A DNA stretch of 64,000 nucleotides from Lasiodiplodia sp. COLG20 (Eukaryota > Ascomycota > Dothideomycetes > Botryosphaeriales > Botryosphaeriaceae), in contig VNWV01000008.1 in NCBI GenBank assembly GCA_009801085.1, forward strand, positions 1,364,001 to 1,428,000, given 5' to 3'. The position numbers and the translations under genes are program-made. This document shows positions 11,606 to 22,432 of the stretch, piece by piece. The notes beneath the pieces are model-generated. The model had not been told where the DNA came from. It ran no database searches and saw only the letters and a program-made list of their open reading frames with translations. Every line of letters starts with the position of its first letter. Positions within the stretch are counted from its first letter, which is position 1.

Positions 11606-13377
11606 TTCTGATGATTTTCTTGCCCACGACATGATGACGGTTACTAGTCGTGCGGATCTGAAGGATCTTCTCTTTCTTTCTTTCTCCGATCAAGAAAAAA
11701 AGAAAGCAACAGCAAAATCGAAGCATGCATTTCATTACGGTCGTGGTCACGGTGTTATTTACGGCTGGATTTCGCTTTTCTCTCTCTTTTCTGTTCTCTG
11801 CTTCGGCGCAGGTTTCTCGGATACGCACTGCTCAAGAAGATTTTACTTATTCAAACGCATGGTAGTAGATAAGGGTTATGTCTTTGAGAGACCTACGCTT
11901 ATTCGAAAATTGTGCGCACTCTACATTTCATCTCCCAGTGGCAACGCTAGACCCCGGGGGCAATAATATCTAACGCCACGACGCTTTGAAACTTAGGTGA
12001 GAGACTCCTATTCTTGAGTGCTGTGCACATATAAACCTATATGGGCTCACTAATGATTTTTGCTGAAATATTGCAATCAACTTCCGTTGCACGTTCGACA
12101 TGAGCAGTTGATATCCGTCCTCACTTAGAGTTCACGACAGTCTGAGACATAAACTACTGCTGCAAAAGCATAAAATCCCAGGTGGTTTTGAAACACAATG
12201 CTACCACGGCGCTTCTCGGAAAAAATGAGAAGCAGTAAGCTAAGTCTCTATAGATAAAAGACAACGCTCTAGAATAAATCTTTCTACTCCCTTCATATTC
12301 AATCTATATCAAATGTGGAACGAGCCCTTACTAATATCTTATAGCCACAGCAAGGCTTAAACGCATTTATTTAGCCTGCAACAACCTCTCAAATTTATAA
12401 TTTGAAGTCACTGCTTCGTTTCCTCTTAGATTTTCTCGGTATCCTAGAATTTGCTCTAGTACATATCGAATCTGCGTTTTTCGACTTCCATCTTCTGAGG
12501 TCAATCTGGCTTCAGATGAATACCTCCAAGTACAGGTCGCTTAGCTCAGTTGGTTAGAGCGTGGTGCTAATATTGGCAGTCCTCCCAGAGGATTAAGAGT
12601 TAACGCCAAGGTCGCGAGTTCGACCCTCGTAGTGACCATCCTGTTCTTTTTGTCTCCTTCCAGTCCATCTGTTCTCCGAATGGGTGGACACTCTTTTGCA
12701 CACTCCATACACATGCAGACAGAGGCAGTTAGCACCAATCATTCCTTTTTGCTTGGAACTCGTAACAAGTCAGGAGTGTACGGCGCATTTCGTTTACCCT
12801 TGTATCCGAGCCTGAGAATAGATTGAAAGCAAATGTCTTAGTGGAACTCTTAAAGGCAGGGAAAGAGAAAGCGGCAGGTGGACTGGAAATAAGGGTAGCT
12901 CGTATGCGCGCGTAACATACCTCTTATTATCTTAGCGCTGTAGACAATAAATACAATAGATTCGCTATATTATAATTTTGCATAGGGCGTCCTTCGTATT
13001 CGTTTAGTCCTCGAGAAGCTCCTAAATCAATAAAACGGACTCAATATTTTGCTATGATATCGACTGCATTGATGGTGGTGAAGAGCGACAATCAAGGCAA
13101 ACGGCGTTCTCATTGACGTCGTATCTCAAGTATTCAATCATGATATTTGATCCTCTGCCCGGTACACCACCAGCAGCTGAGGATATTAAATATTAAGCAA
13201 CATCAACAGGAAGCTTTGTTCCAAAAGGTCCTCTCCGCCTCTTTCCAAGAGAGTTTCGGATACAAAAATTATGAAAAGGAAATCGCTCCCTTCTTTTTTA
13301 GATTTCAACCACTTTCCTCCCACTTTCTCCAGTAGACGAAGAGATTAGACATATATACTCTTTTCGCTTTTCCCATT
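11606..13377. other. AT-rich intergenic island with one tRNA gene
   Basis: About 1.8 kb between the CRO1 stop and the chitin deacetylase stop. Apart from the tRNA listed below it has no convincing gene. From about 11,860 to 13,300 it is clearly richer in A and T (many TATA, TTA and AAT runs) than the surrounding genes. This could be ordinary 3' flank or an old sequence degraded by C-to-T mutation (RIP-like). I found no recognisable transposase or reverse transcriptase remnant. Confidence 0.5.
12535..12638 (+). tRNA. tRNA-Ile (AAU) with 30-nt intron, copy 1
   Basis: Cloverleaf read by hand. The acceptor GGTCGCT pairs with AGTGACC (one G-T), followed by discriminator A. The D arm is GCTC...GAGC, the anticodon loop CTAATAA with anticodon AAT at 12569-12571, and the T arm GCGAG/TTCGACC/CTCGT. 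The mature length is 74. A 30-nt intron (12573-12602) interrupts the canonical place one base 3' of the anticodon. The intron folds as AGTCCTC/GAGGATT around a CCA loop with one G-T pair. A short T-run follows the gene (TTTTTG near 12645-12651), as expected for RNA polymerase III termination. Confidence 0.95.
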
Positions 13378-15450
13378 TTAAAAGTAGCAGCCGGTGCCGA
13401 AGCTCTTCTGGCAGCCGATGCTGCAGGAGAGGACGGTCGAGCCGCAAGTGCCGAGGGGGCTGCAGCAGCCACCGAACCTGGAGCCGGCGCACGTCTTTCC
13501 GCCGTTGCGCGAGCCGCAGAGGCCATTGGTGCTGACGTTGGACGTGGCGGTGGGAGCGGTCGATGTCGCAGTCGTGGCGGTGCCGCCAGAGGCAGCGGGC
13601 GACGATGCTTTTACTGTCGAGCTGGTCAGCGTCGATGCTCCGGTGCTAGGTCCAGTGGCCGAGTTGGAAGATGTTACTGAGGAAGTGCCGCAAGTGCCAA
13701 ACTCAGAGTTGCATCCGATGCCGCAGTAATCACTGGTGGAACCGCTGTGAAGGGTCGGATCAGTATTATGTTTTTCCGACTACGGTTTGGATAGGGATAA
13801 AACTTACCACCAGCCGGCACTGGAGCAGCAGTCACCGAAAGTCGAGCCCTTGCAGGTGAAACCAGCGGTTCCGCCGCAGGTCCCATCGGTAGAAACCTTG
13901 AGATTGGCACCAGATGTTGGCGACGAGGCACTCCCAGACGTAGAGGAAGAAGAAACGGAGGATGAGACTGTAGTAGAGACAGTAGAAATCGAGCTTACTT
14001 GACCCGTGGTTGATTCGCAAGTTCCGAAGGCGGACTGGCAGCCGGCGCCGCAGTAGGCATCAGTCGAGCCGCTGTTACGGTGGTTAGCACTCAAATTGTG
14101 GGAACAGGCATCGTCTGTGTTGACTCACCACCACCCGGCAGTAGAGCAGCAATCACCGAAAGTCGAGCCCTTGCAGGTCTGACCGGTGGTGCCACCGCAG
14201 GTAGCATCCTCAGAGATCTTGGTCGCGGTGGCGGTGGGGGCGGTCGAAGTGGTCGAAGTGGCAGAAGTGGCAGTGGGGGCGGCAGAAGTGGCAGAGGTGA
14301 AGACACCGCCACTGGACGAACGGTACCAGTTGGCCTCGTCATCTCCAAGGCACTCGCCGACGGTAACAGCAGTGTAGCCAGCATCCTGGAGAGTCTGGAG
14401 CATGAACTCGGTCAGGTTCTGGGCGGTCTGCTGGTGGATGTCGTGAGCGATGGCGAGGAAGTCGTTGTTGGCAGAGTCCTTGCCAGCGAGGGCGTTGGAG
14501 AAGTTGTCCTTGGCGTTCTGGATCTTGTCAGGGGTGGTGTTGTCGTAGTCATCAGTGTCCAGATCGAAGTAGGTGATGTGGTAGCCGAGAGCCTTCAGGT
14601 CGTCCTCGCAGCCAGACTCGGCGGTGCAAGAAGAGTACGGGGGGCGCATGTAGGTGGGGAAGAAACCGAGGATGTTCCTGAGGGCCATCTCGTTCTTGAC
14701 CATCTGGTCCTTGCGCTGAGCAGAGGTAATGGCGCTCAGGTCCTGGTGGCTCCAGGTGTGGGAGGCGATCTGGTGGCCCTCAGAGTACATCCTCTTGATG
14801 ACAGTGTCCCAGCCGTAGGCGGCGTTGTCGATCTGGCCCTTGCCGTTGTTGTTGCCGGTGATGAAGAAGGTGGCCTTGGCGTTGTACTTCTTCAGCACGT
14901 CGAGCATGCCGTCGGTGTAGATGTAGGGACCATCGTCGTAGGTCAGGGCGACCTGGCCGTTCACGACACAGTCATAGATACCAGCACCACCATACTCGAC
15001 GGAGCCCTTCAGGTCACGGGCAACGGAAGAGGTGTTAGTTCCGGCAGGCATGGCATTGGCGTCGCAGGCCGGGCCGTAGTTGAACTGGCAGTCCGGAGAC
15101 ATGCAGTACTCGGTGCCAACACCGCACCATCCCTGAAGCTATGTCAGGGAAAAAAGTGGTTGTTAGGGAGGTGTTTTTCCACTCACAGCACCAGAGCAGC
15201 AGTAGCCCTCGTTGCAGGATCCGAAGCCCTCGCCACACTGGCCGTCGGTGCCGCCAACATCCTGGCGCTTGACAGGAGCATCGGCGCGCTCGACGTGCTG
15301 GTGGCCGGAGACGCCGGCGAAAATGTTCCTGGCCTTCAGGTCGGCAATGGCATTCCGGCCGAAGAGCTTGGGGACGCCCTCGGGGCCGTCGCCGTGGGCC
15401 GAGGCGACGGCAGCGACGGCGGTCGTGGCAAGTAGCGAAGTGAAGTGCAT
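13378..15450 (-). CDS. Secreted chitin deacetylase with four CBM18 chitin-binding modules
   Basis: Four exons (15450-15187, 15132-14129, 14071-13808, 13744-13378) give about 632 residues. Order: signal peptide (MHFTSLLATTAVAAVASA), a propeptide ending at a KR site (VKRQ), a CBM18 module (GQCGEGFGSC...CCSGAGWCG), the NodB deacetylase domain, then three more CBM18 modules separated by Ser/Thr-rich linkers. NodB motifs are TYDDGP (catalytic and metal Asp), HTWSH (metal His pair), RPPYSS, DLDTDDY and AHDIHQQT. The enzyme should remove acetyl groups from chitin in the wall or medium, making chitosan; in pathogens such enzymes help hide chitin from plant receptors. Introns 2 and 3 fall at the same codon and phase within successive CBM18 modules. 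The protein ends in GCYF at the last module. Confidence 0.93.
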
Positions 15451-17238
15451 TGCTGTAGTAGGAGGTGGTTCGATCAGGCAATAATACTGGAAAGCGAGAG
15501 ACAGTGAAGCGCGCGGCTATGGCAGATGGACGCGCCCGGCGAGAAGCAAAAACGAGAGACGAGTGGACACTAGCGACAGGATGAAGAAGGAAAGAAAGGC
15601 AGCGCGTGGAGGGTGCAGAGATATATTTAATGAAGGACAGCAGTATAGAAGCCAAGCAAAAGGCCATGCAGACGGGCCAAGGCCCCTCAAGCAGGACTGG
15701 TGCAGGGGCCGGGACGCGAGGTGGTGTGGAGATATCATTGCCGCAACGGGCAGGGCAGCGCTTGAACGAGGTGGATTTTCGCAGGGAAGCGGCTGCGAGT
15801 GCGGAGCAGCCATTCCTGAAGGCGGCTGGCGCAACTGCTTCTTCTGTTGAAACAGCGGGCGCGGCAGAGAGGCAGAGATCGTGGCTCGTTCGCAGCCAAG
15901 GCCCCGATGGCCGGCGCACGCTGCATATACGACGGCGCGTCGCTGTCAGTGCGGGGCTGCAGCGGCCATTGGGCTGGTGTTGAGAGTTGCGCGTGGGCCA
16001 AGAAGGTCGTCGACGAGCTCGGGCGCCCGCTCGTTTCGCCATTCTCGTTCTCGTCACCCTGATCGCTGTTCCTGCAATCACTCTATTTTTAACCTTGTCC
16101 AGGCTCTGCCGCTCTGCCGCCAGCGCCCTGAACTCGCCCTGCCCTTTCCAGCCGCCCTCTCCAGTAGATCCGCCACTCGACTCCGCGCGATCTGAGCAGG
16201 ATCTCCCTCCGTCTCGCAAAGCCTGCCGTGCTCCCGTGCAAGTGCATGATCCACCGCCCACCTTGCAGACGACAGGCCTGCGCGAACTACCGCAAAAGCA
16301 AATGCTCTGCTACCACACGCGCATCTCACGATCCACGTGCCCGCTCTGCAATCCGCCTCTTTCACTCTGTTATATCCGTGACGTTCGCTCGCGCACCGGC
16401 GACGTCAAGAGTTCAATTATACTTTGACGTGGTGAAACAATGGATCTCGGCTTTTGCGTGTCGCACACCAACCCACCCCGAGCCCACGCCTCTGTTTCAC
16501 GGTCCCATGTGTTCTCTCTTCCTCTGCTCTTTTTCGGCAATGCGCAAAAGCACCGACCGGCTGCTATGACGAGGCGTGCCGCTGGTGAGCGGGTTCGCGG
16601 GTCCGGCATCGAGAACGTTTGACACTGGGCTTACGCATGTCCAATTTGATTGCTCATGCACTCCTGGTCGCAGCCTTTGCCCGTTTCGACCAAATCCTCC
16701 GTCAAAAGGGCAGCTTCTCGGATTTAAGCATCGCTCAGACTCGGACCATCGACAACACTCGGCTTCTCTTTTTTGTTTTTTCGCTTGCTGCCGTCTGCAA
16801 GCGAGGTTGCATTGCTTGCCATCACCTGAGATGCATGAGGTCAATTGCCGGGCGGATCCCGGTTTCTGGCCGCTTGAGTCAATCTTGCTTTTTTTCTTCG
16901 CCGCCGCAGGCACCGTGACTTGCATGGGCCGCGTGCCGCCTTGTTTCGGGAATCCCTTTTCGTTCAATTAATGCCATCGTATCCATGCGCAATGTACTCT
17001 GTAGCATGTAAACGAAATCCTTTGACGAACCCTTCCGCTCCCAAGCCTACATTCGTCAAGCAAAATTCCAATACTCCTCCTGTCCCGTCCAGCCATGGGG
17101 TATACCTGCAACTAAAATGTTCCGAACGCCTTACAGCCCGCCACCGGCTACACTGCTTCTCTTGGCTGCCACCCTCAGCCCTGTGCTACCAGTGCCTGCC
17201 GGAATCGATGTCGTCTACATATCTGTGTGCAACATGTC
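15451..17238. other. 1.8 kb intergenic region upstream of the chitin deacetylase
   Basis: No open frame here reads like a conserved protein on either strand. The part next to the deacetylase start holds its promoter and leader. The remainder is of ordinary composition, with pyrimidine-rich stretches (16,740-16,900). It may contain non-coding transcripts, but I see no structural RNA. Confidence 0.5.
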
Positions 17239-19564
17239 TTACTTTTTGACAATCTTCAATAGCGGTGCGATTCTCGCCTTTCGGCTCAGTCCAACCCGGA
17301 CCGGCACCTTGCCCTTGCCCAGCGGCGACGGCTCCGCGGATCCTCTTTTGGCTGCCCTTGCCCCCGCTTCGTGTTCCTCGCTCCGCTTCTCTGATGATCT
17401 GGAAGAGCCAAGAGCGGGGGCTGCATCGTCTGCTGCGCCAAGAATCGCCTCTTCCGCTCCCCCTTCTGCTTTCTCTAAGTCATGCGACTTGCCATTTTCC
17501 AAGCCCGTATCTGCCTGCATCTCCTGAGCTTTCTCGTTTTCATCAGCCGCCGTCTGCGATTCGTCCACGTCGGCTGCAGCTGCTTCTCGAACATTGTTCT
17601 GTGTAGACCGTGGCCGACCACGACCTCTTTTCTTCGGCTTAGTCTCCTCCACTTGCTGCACCTCGCCAACCCTGTGTGCAGAACTTGCCGGCGTCGGCTG
17701 AACAACCGGTGAAGGAAGCCTCGTATGAAGACTGTCCTTGAATTCAGGGTCATGCAGCAGCGGCTCTGTATGAGAAACGGGGTGCTCCGGGGCTTGGTGC
17801 TCGCTAGTAGATGGCATGACTTGATGGAGCTCGTCTACCTCGTCCATCTGGCCTTTGCTTGTCACGCCAGCCTGTTGGTCATCCGAGACGGCGTTGCTGA
17901 CATCCTCTTGACGCTTCTTCGGCGGCCTCCCCCTTTTGCGCTTTTTCGCCGGTGTATTGCTTTGAGTTTGCCCCGACGTCGACAATGGCTTGTCCATCGG
18001 CGGTGCCGTGCTCTCTTCGTTCGTCGACGCATTGGTCTCTTGGGTGGGAGTCGAAGCTGACTGAGAGAGATTGTGCCCTTGAACCGCTATGACATCACCA
18101 GTTTTGCGACGCTTCATCTTCTGCTTTGCCGTCTTCTCAGGCATCACCGAGTAGTCGGGTTCTTCAACGGTCGATCGTGCAGATCTTGAGCGGCTAGGCC
18201 TCGGGACGTATCTCTCTTTTGGCAATCCGATCGCAAGATCATCACTGTTTAGCATATCGCTGGAGTTGGTTTCCTGTGCCTTCTTGGCCTTGGAAGCTCT
18301 AACGGCACGTATGGAGTCCTGTATCGACTCTTCGGTCACTTTTTGTGACATTGTGAGATTACCTTCAGTCTTGGATGACCTTCTCTGGCGAGACGAAGCC
18401 GGGCCAATGCTGGCTAGCGGTTCTTCGCTGAGTTCGTCGCGTTCGCCAAGTTCGTCATGGTTTAGCTGGGATGAACGTAGATGTGGTGTGGTTCTCGACC
18501 GCTTGGTTGCCCTTTTAGAATCCGACAACGATGAAGGGGCGCAGCCATTGTCTAGGGACTGGGGTTGAGTTTCCTGAGATGTTCTGAGTCTGGTCGTCTG
18601 ACTTCGTTTTATGGTATTATGAGACGATTGCTGAGATTCTCCGCGGCTGATATTGCTGGATTGCATCGCTCTCTGTCTTTGGTCAGCATCTCGACAAAGC
18701 AATGGATACTAATTTTACGCATCCAAGTCTACTTACCTCGTTGCTCTCAAGGGAGTCGGACCAGGAAACAAAAGGGTTTCCAATGAGCTTTGTTGCAGCC
18801 CCGGGAGAACTTGGATATTGAATCTGTTGATACTCTACGCGAGCGGCTTCTACAAGCTGCTGTTGATCTAATGTCGCATCTGGGACTGTGCTCGACAGTG
18901 TCGTAGGAAACATCACAATCGGTTCGTGTCCTGCAAAATCTTGCTGTAACGAAGAATGCATCCTGGGGATCAAAACGTGGTGGTTCGACGCCGCATACTC
19001 TCCAGAAGCTTGTAGCAACGGCTCTGACTGACCCAATGGAGCGAAGTCGCCGCGATTGGTGCCACGCCGTGCCACCTCATCGTTCTTCATACCCTCTAAG
19101 GCGCTATTTTCCTCATCGAACAAGCTGTAGTCCCTCCGGTCTGATTGGCCGTATGTCTTTGCAGACTTCGTCTTATCTGTCTTCTTTGCCCGCGGTGTAT
19201 CATGGCCATCGAAACTTGAGAGAGAGGGTTTGCGTTTGCGCGAATCTGTGGGCGAGTCCCATCGAGCAGAGCCATCTGGGCTACCTGTAGTTCGGTTTGA
19301 AGCAGCCGATTTGTCTATGACATCCTTGTGGGCAGCAGCAATTTCGCGTCGTATCTCTTCTGGAATGTGTCAACGCAGTACGCTCATTCCAAGAGCGACA
19401 GCTAACGCACCTGTTGAACTCGTACCGGGTGCGGATTTTTGGGAACGAGGAGTCTTTTCGTTCGCTGGATTGGTGGGAACCGGTGAGCTTTCTCTGCTGG
19501 CGACGGGCGACAGAGCGCCGAAGTCGCCCTCATCATCGGAGTCCTCGATTATGTTGCGCACCAT
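17239..19564 (-). CDS. AT-hook nuclear protein of unknown function
   Basis: Three exons (19564-19411, 19359-18737, 18672-17239) join in frame to about 736 residues. I do not recognise the family. The start gives MVRNIIEDSDDEGDFG, an acidic opening. The body is Ser/Thr/Glu/Lys-rich and probably disordered, with several basic clusters (KKTDKTKSAK, RKRKPS, KMKRRK). Two AT-hook cores stand out: KRKRGRPPKKR near residue 505 and KKRGRGRPRST near residue 610. These grip the minor groove of AT-rich DNA. The C-terminus is a short ordered-looking basic motif (VRVGLSRKARIAPLLKIVKK). The protein is likely nuclear and chromatin-associated, perhaps in DNA repair or transcription, but nothing in the sequence decides this. 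Confidence 0.75.
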
Positions 19565-22432
19565 GGCCCATGGCGGATGTTTGGACTGCAATGCGGTGGA
19601 TGTTGCGGGGCAAGTCGCGAGAAGCCGGGGGACGCGCGGGCGGAAGTGACGTTCCACCAAACGCGTAGGCACGTGATTCACAGTATCCTCGACGTCTCAC
19701 TCTTCTCTCTCGTTGCAGCCTTTCTCTGACTACGCCCTAATGAATTTGCTCTTCCCTAAGTACGAATCTAGTCACAGCATCCATTATTTGTCGCTCGCTC
19801 CACCCCTCCTTTCCGGGCGAAGTAACACTGAAAACCAACTACAAGCTATTATTGCTTACGCATGCAGATCGTTGTAACCACGCCCCAAAGTTAGGAGATC
19901 GCAGGGAAATCTGCAAGTCAGCCAACAGCGCTAAGCAATAGCGACCCTATTTGCAAGCTTTGTATCATAGATCGGCCGATGCTTATGCATACTCTCACAT
20001 GCGTGGGGTCCGATGATGATCCATAACCCGCCGGACAAGATATCTTGGCATACAGACGACATGCTGCATGCGGTACGAGTGATCAGAGCAGCTACCCGGG
20101 CTTTGGAAGTAGAGGTTCATACAATAATGCCTTTGACTGTGCGTAATTTTCCGAACCCACTTCCATATCAAGTCGTACGATACTGACCGTCCCAGGAGAA
20201 CAGACCTTGCTTCCGTGTTTCGGCTTATTCTTCTATAGCTGTGTCTCCCACACTTTGTGCTGAGTGGTCCTCCGAGAACTGCAAAACATGGCACTTTTGT
20301 TGCTCGCTGGCCGAGACAAGTAGCAGGGATTCTCCTTTCGCCGCACTTCTGCTTGTAAGACGCCTGATGCATGCTGTGTAAGCAGGTGACGACCAACCAC
20401 AAGGTTCAGAATGTTATTGGCCAAAAAAGGAATCGACCAGACCGAGCCCCCAGCGTCCCCAAGTTCCAGGGCACCACAAGACACCCAAGGAGACTGACTG
20501 GATTGGACTGAGAGGGAGCAAAAAGAAGAACAGGATGGTCACTACGAGGGTCGAACTCGCGACCTTGGCGTTAACTCTTAGTCCTCTTGGAGGACTGCCA
20601 ATATTAGCACCACGCTCTAACCAACTGAGCTAAGCGACCTGTACTCATGCTGAATGAAGAATGGTTTTGACGTGTTGTCATTATATCAAGTTGGGTGCAT
20701 CTCGTGCAGTGAATCTGGTAGGTCCAAGGGGTGCAGGGGTGGTGGTGGTGTTGAGGGTTGTCAGGGTTGTGGTCAACAAGCAGCCCTGGCCAAGATGAGT
20801 GGGCCCTGTGACGTTTACCGTGGTAGGGAACAAGTCAGTAGGCTGTCTCGGTAAGCGACATGCGGCTCCTCTCGGACTTTTCTGCGTCGTCTTCAGCTGG
20901 TCGTGGACCGGTGTATGAATCATATCGCTGGCGGTGGTACAGCCCACAACATGCAGGAGAAGCTGGACCCATCTCGCCCCGGCGAGACTCACCGGTTGCC
21001 AGTTTCACGCAGCGCTGCCGAGCCACGTGGTGTCCGATAGTTCAGTGTTGGCGGGGTTGGTGTCTGTGTGTGCATTTGGACGTCTGCATCAGGGCTCCCG
21101 GCGGCCCATACGTCACCCGGCGCGTGCGGAAGGGCTCCCGGAGAGTGTTCGGGAGATGGCAAACGGATGTGCAATGGAAGGTGATGAGCGGTGGGGCCGG
21201 GGGTTGGTCTCATCGGCGGGGCTGGCGCTGGACCCTTAAACCCTACGAGTCGTGCTTTCGTACGCAGGATTTTCAGCGGGCCAGGTGGACTCGAAGAGTT
21301 TTCGCGAGGTGGCTTGGGTGATGTTCATCTGGACGCTCTGGTGCACCGGTGAGGCGAGTGTGCGAAGAGGGCGGGCTGTCAGACGTTGCTCCAGGCGACC
21401 TGCCGTACCCCGGACCGCCCCCGCGGTCTTCCAGAAGATGGCAGGCGGCTGCTTGGCGTCCAGCATCCACCGTCGTCATAGCCAGACGCCGACCCCTGCC
21501 CGGCCTGATGCGGTTGAGCGTCGTACACGCCGACGGCGCAGCCAATGGCGGGCAGGGCGTTGGATCGAGCAGTTGATCGCGTGCAGAGTTGCTTGTTCCT
21601 GTGCTCGCCAGGCCTGCAGCGGGGTGAGTGCACATGCGCGTGGGCGGACAGCAGCAGAGGGACGGGGAGCATGTTGTCCTTACCAAACGCATGCCGACCC
21701 GCGTCGTGGCGACGGGCTGTGACTGGCGGGGAGCGGGCTATGGATCCGCGCTGTGCAGCTGAGATGGCACTAACACGCGCAGATGCCGCCCGGATGCTTT
21801 GCTCCTGCCTGCCCGCTGGGCCAAATATGAAGCGCAAGGCGGCGCGCGCGAGCAGCTTGCAGGCGTGAAGCTCGACGACCGCGGCTTGCGGGCGATAAGG
21901 CTGGCGATAACAGCTCCCAGGCACCTTGGCCGCCCTGGAATCCTCACGCATTGCGGGGCGCGTCCCTTGATTGCGCCGGGCGTGGTATAAAGCAACCGCA
22001 GACGGTGAGCGTTCACGAGGGCCCCTTTTCTTTATAGCAGCCGGAGCTGCGCGGCCCCTTCCTCGGTCACTGACATAAGCCTTGCACAATGCGCGACAGG
22101 CCAGGGCACCGCGCTGCCGTCGCGCTCGTCCAGTAATCTGCGCCGCTCAGAGCACGACTCTCCACCACGCTCACTGAACACTCCAAATCTGCCTGCCACG
22201 CCACCCCGAAGAATTCCAAGGTTGCCTCCCTCCCTTGCGCGAACGGGCCTTATTGGCGATCCTTTCCATGCGGTCGAATGGCTCTGACAACCCTCCCCAA
22301 TCCCATAAACAGCTCCCGCTCCCCTCCCTCTGCGCCGCGCCCGCCTTCGCCATCCTCGCCCTGCCCCCCTCCTTGAGCGCTCCGCGGCCGACCACCTTTC
22401 CCGCCGAGCGCCGCCTCGGAACATAACCCAGC
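19565..22432. other. 2.9 kb intergenic region upstream of GDE1, with one tRNA
   Basis: Apart from the tRNA below I find no gene. The left part (to about 20,650) is of average to AT-rich composition. A CACGTG at 19670-19675 sits near the AT-hook gene start. From about 20,860 to 22,430 the sequence is GC-rich, with many chance frames on both strands and no conserved protein. A CACGTGG at 21024-21030 matches the Pho4/NUC-1 core but is 1.4 kb from GDE1. The last 250 bases are pyrimidine-rich (CCTCCCT runs), typical of a 5' leader. Confidence 0.5.
20536..20639 (-). tRNA. tRNA-Ile (AAU) with ~30-nt intron, copy 2
   Basis: Same exon sequence as copy 1 on the opposite strand. The intron hairpin here is AGTCCTC/GAGGACT around a CAA loop, fully Watson-Crick. 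The trailer has a CTTCTTTTTG-type T-run. The left boundary could be off by one base. Confidence 0.94.

Noticed and set aside
14080..15435. 451-codon open frame on the plus strand opposite the chitin deacetylase
   Set aside because: It is the mirror of a strongly codon-biased exon; the translation is Val/Gly/Leu-rich low-complexity, with no domain.
15035..16261. 408-codon minus-strand frame across the deacetylase 5' end
   Set aside because: Overlaps the true exons in another frame and is Arg/Ser/Ala-rich without any recognisable domain.
21379..22089. 236-codon minus-strand frame in the GDE1 upstream region
   Set aside because: Arg/Ala/Pro-rich chance frame in GC-rich DNA, no domain, no splice pattern.
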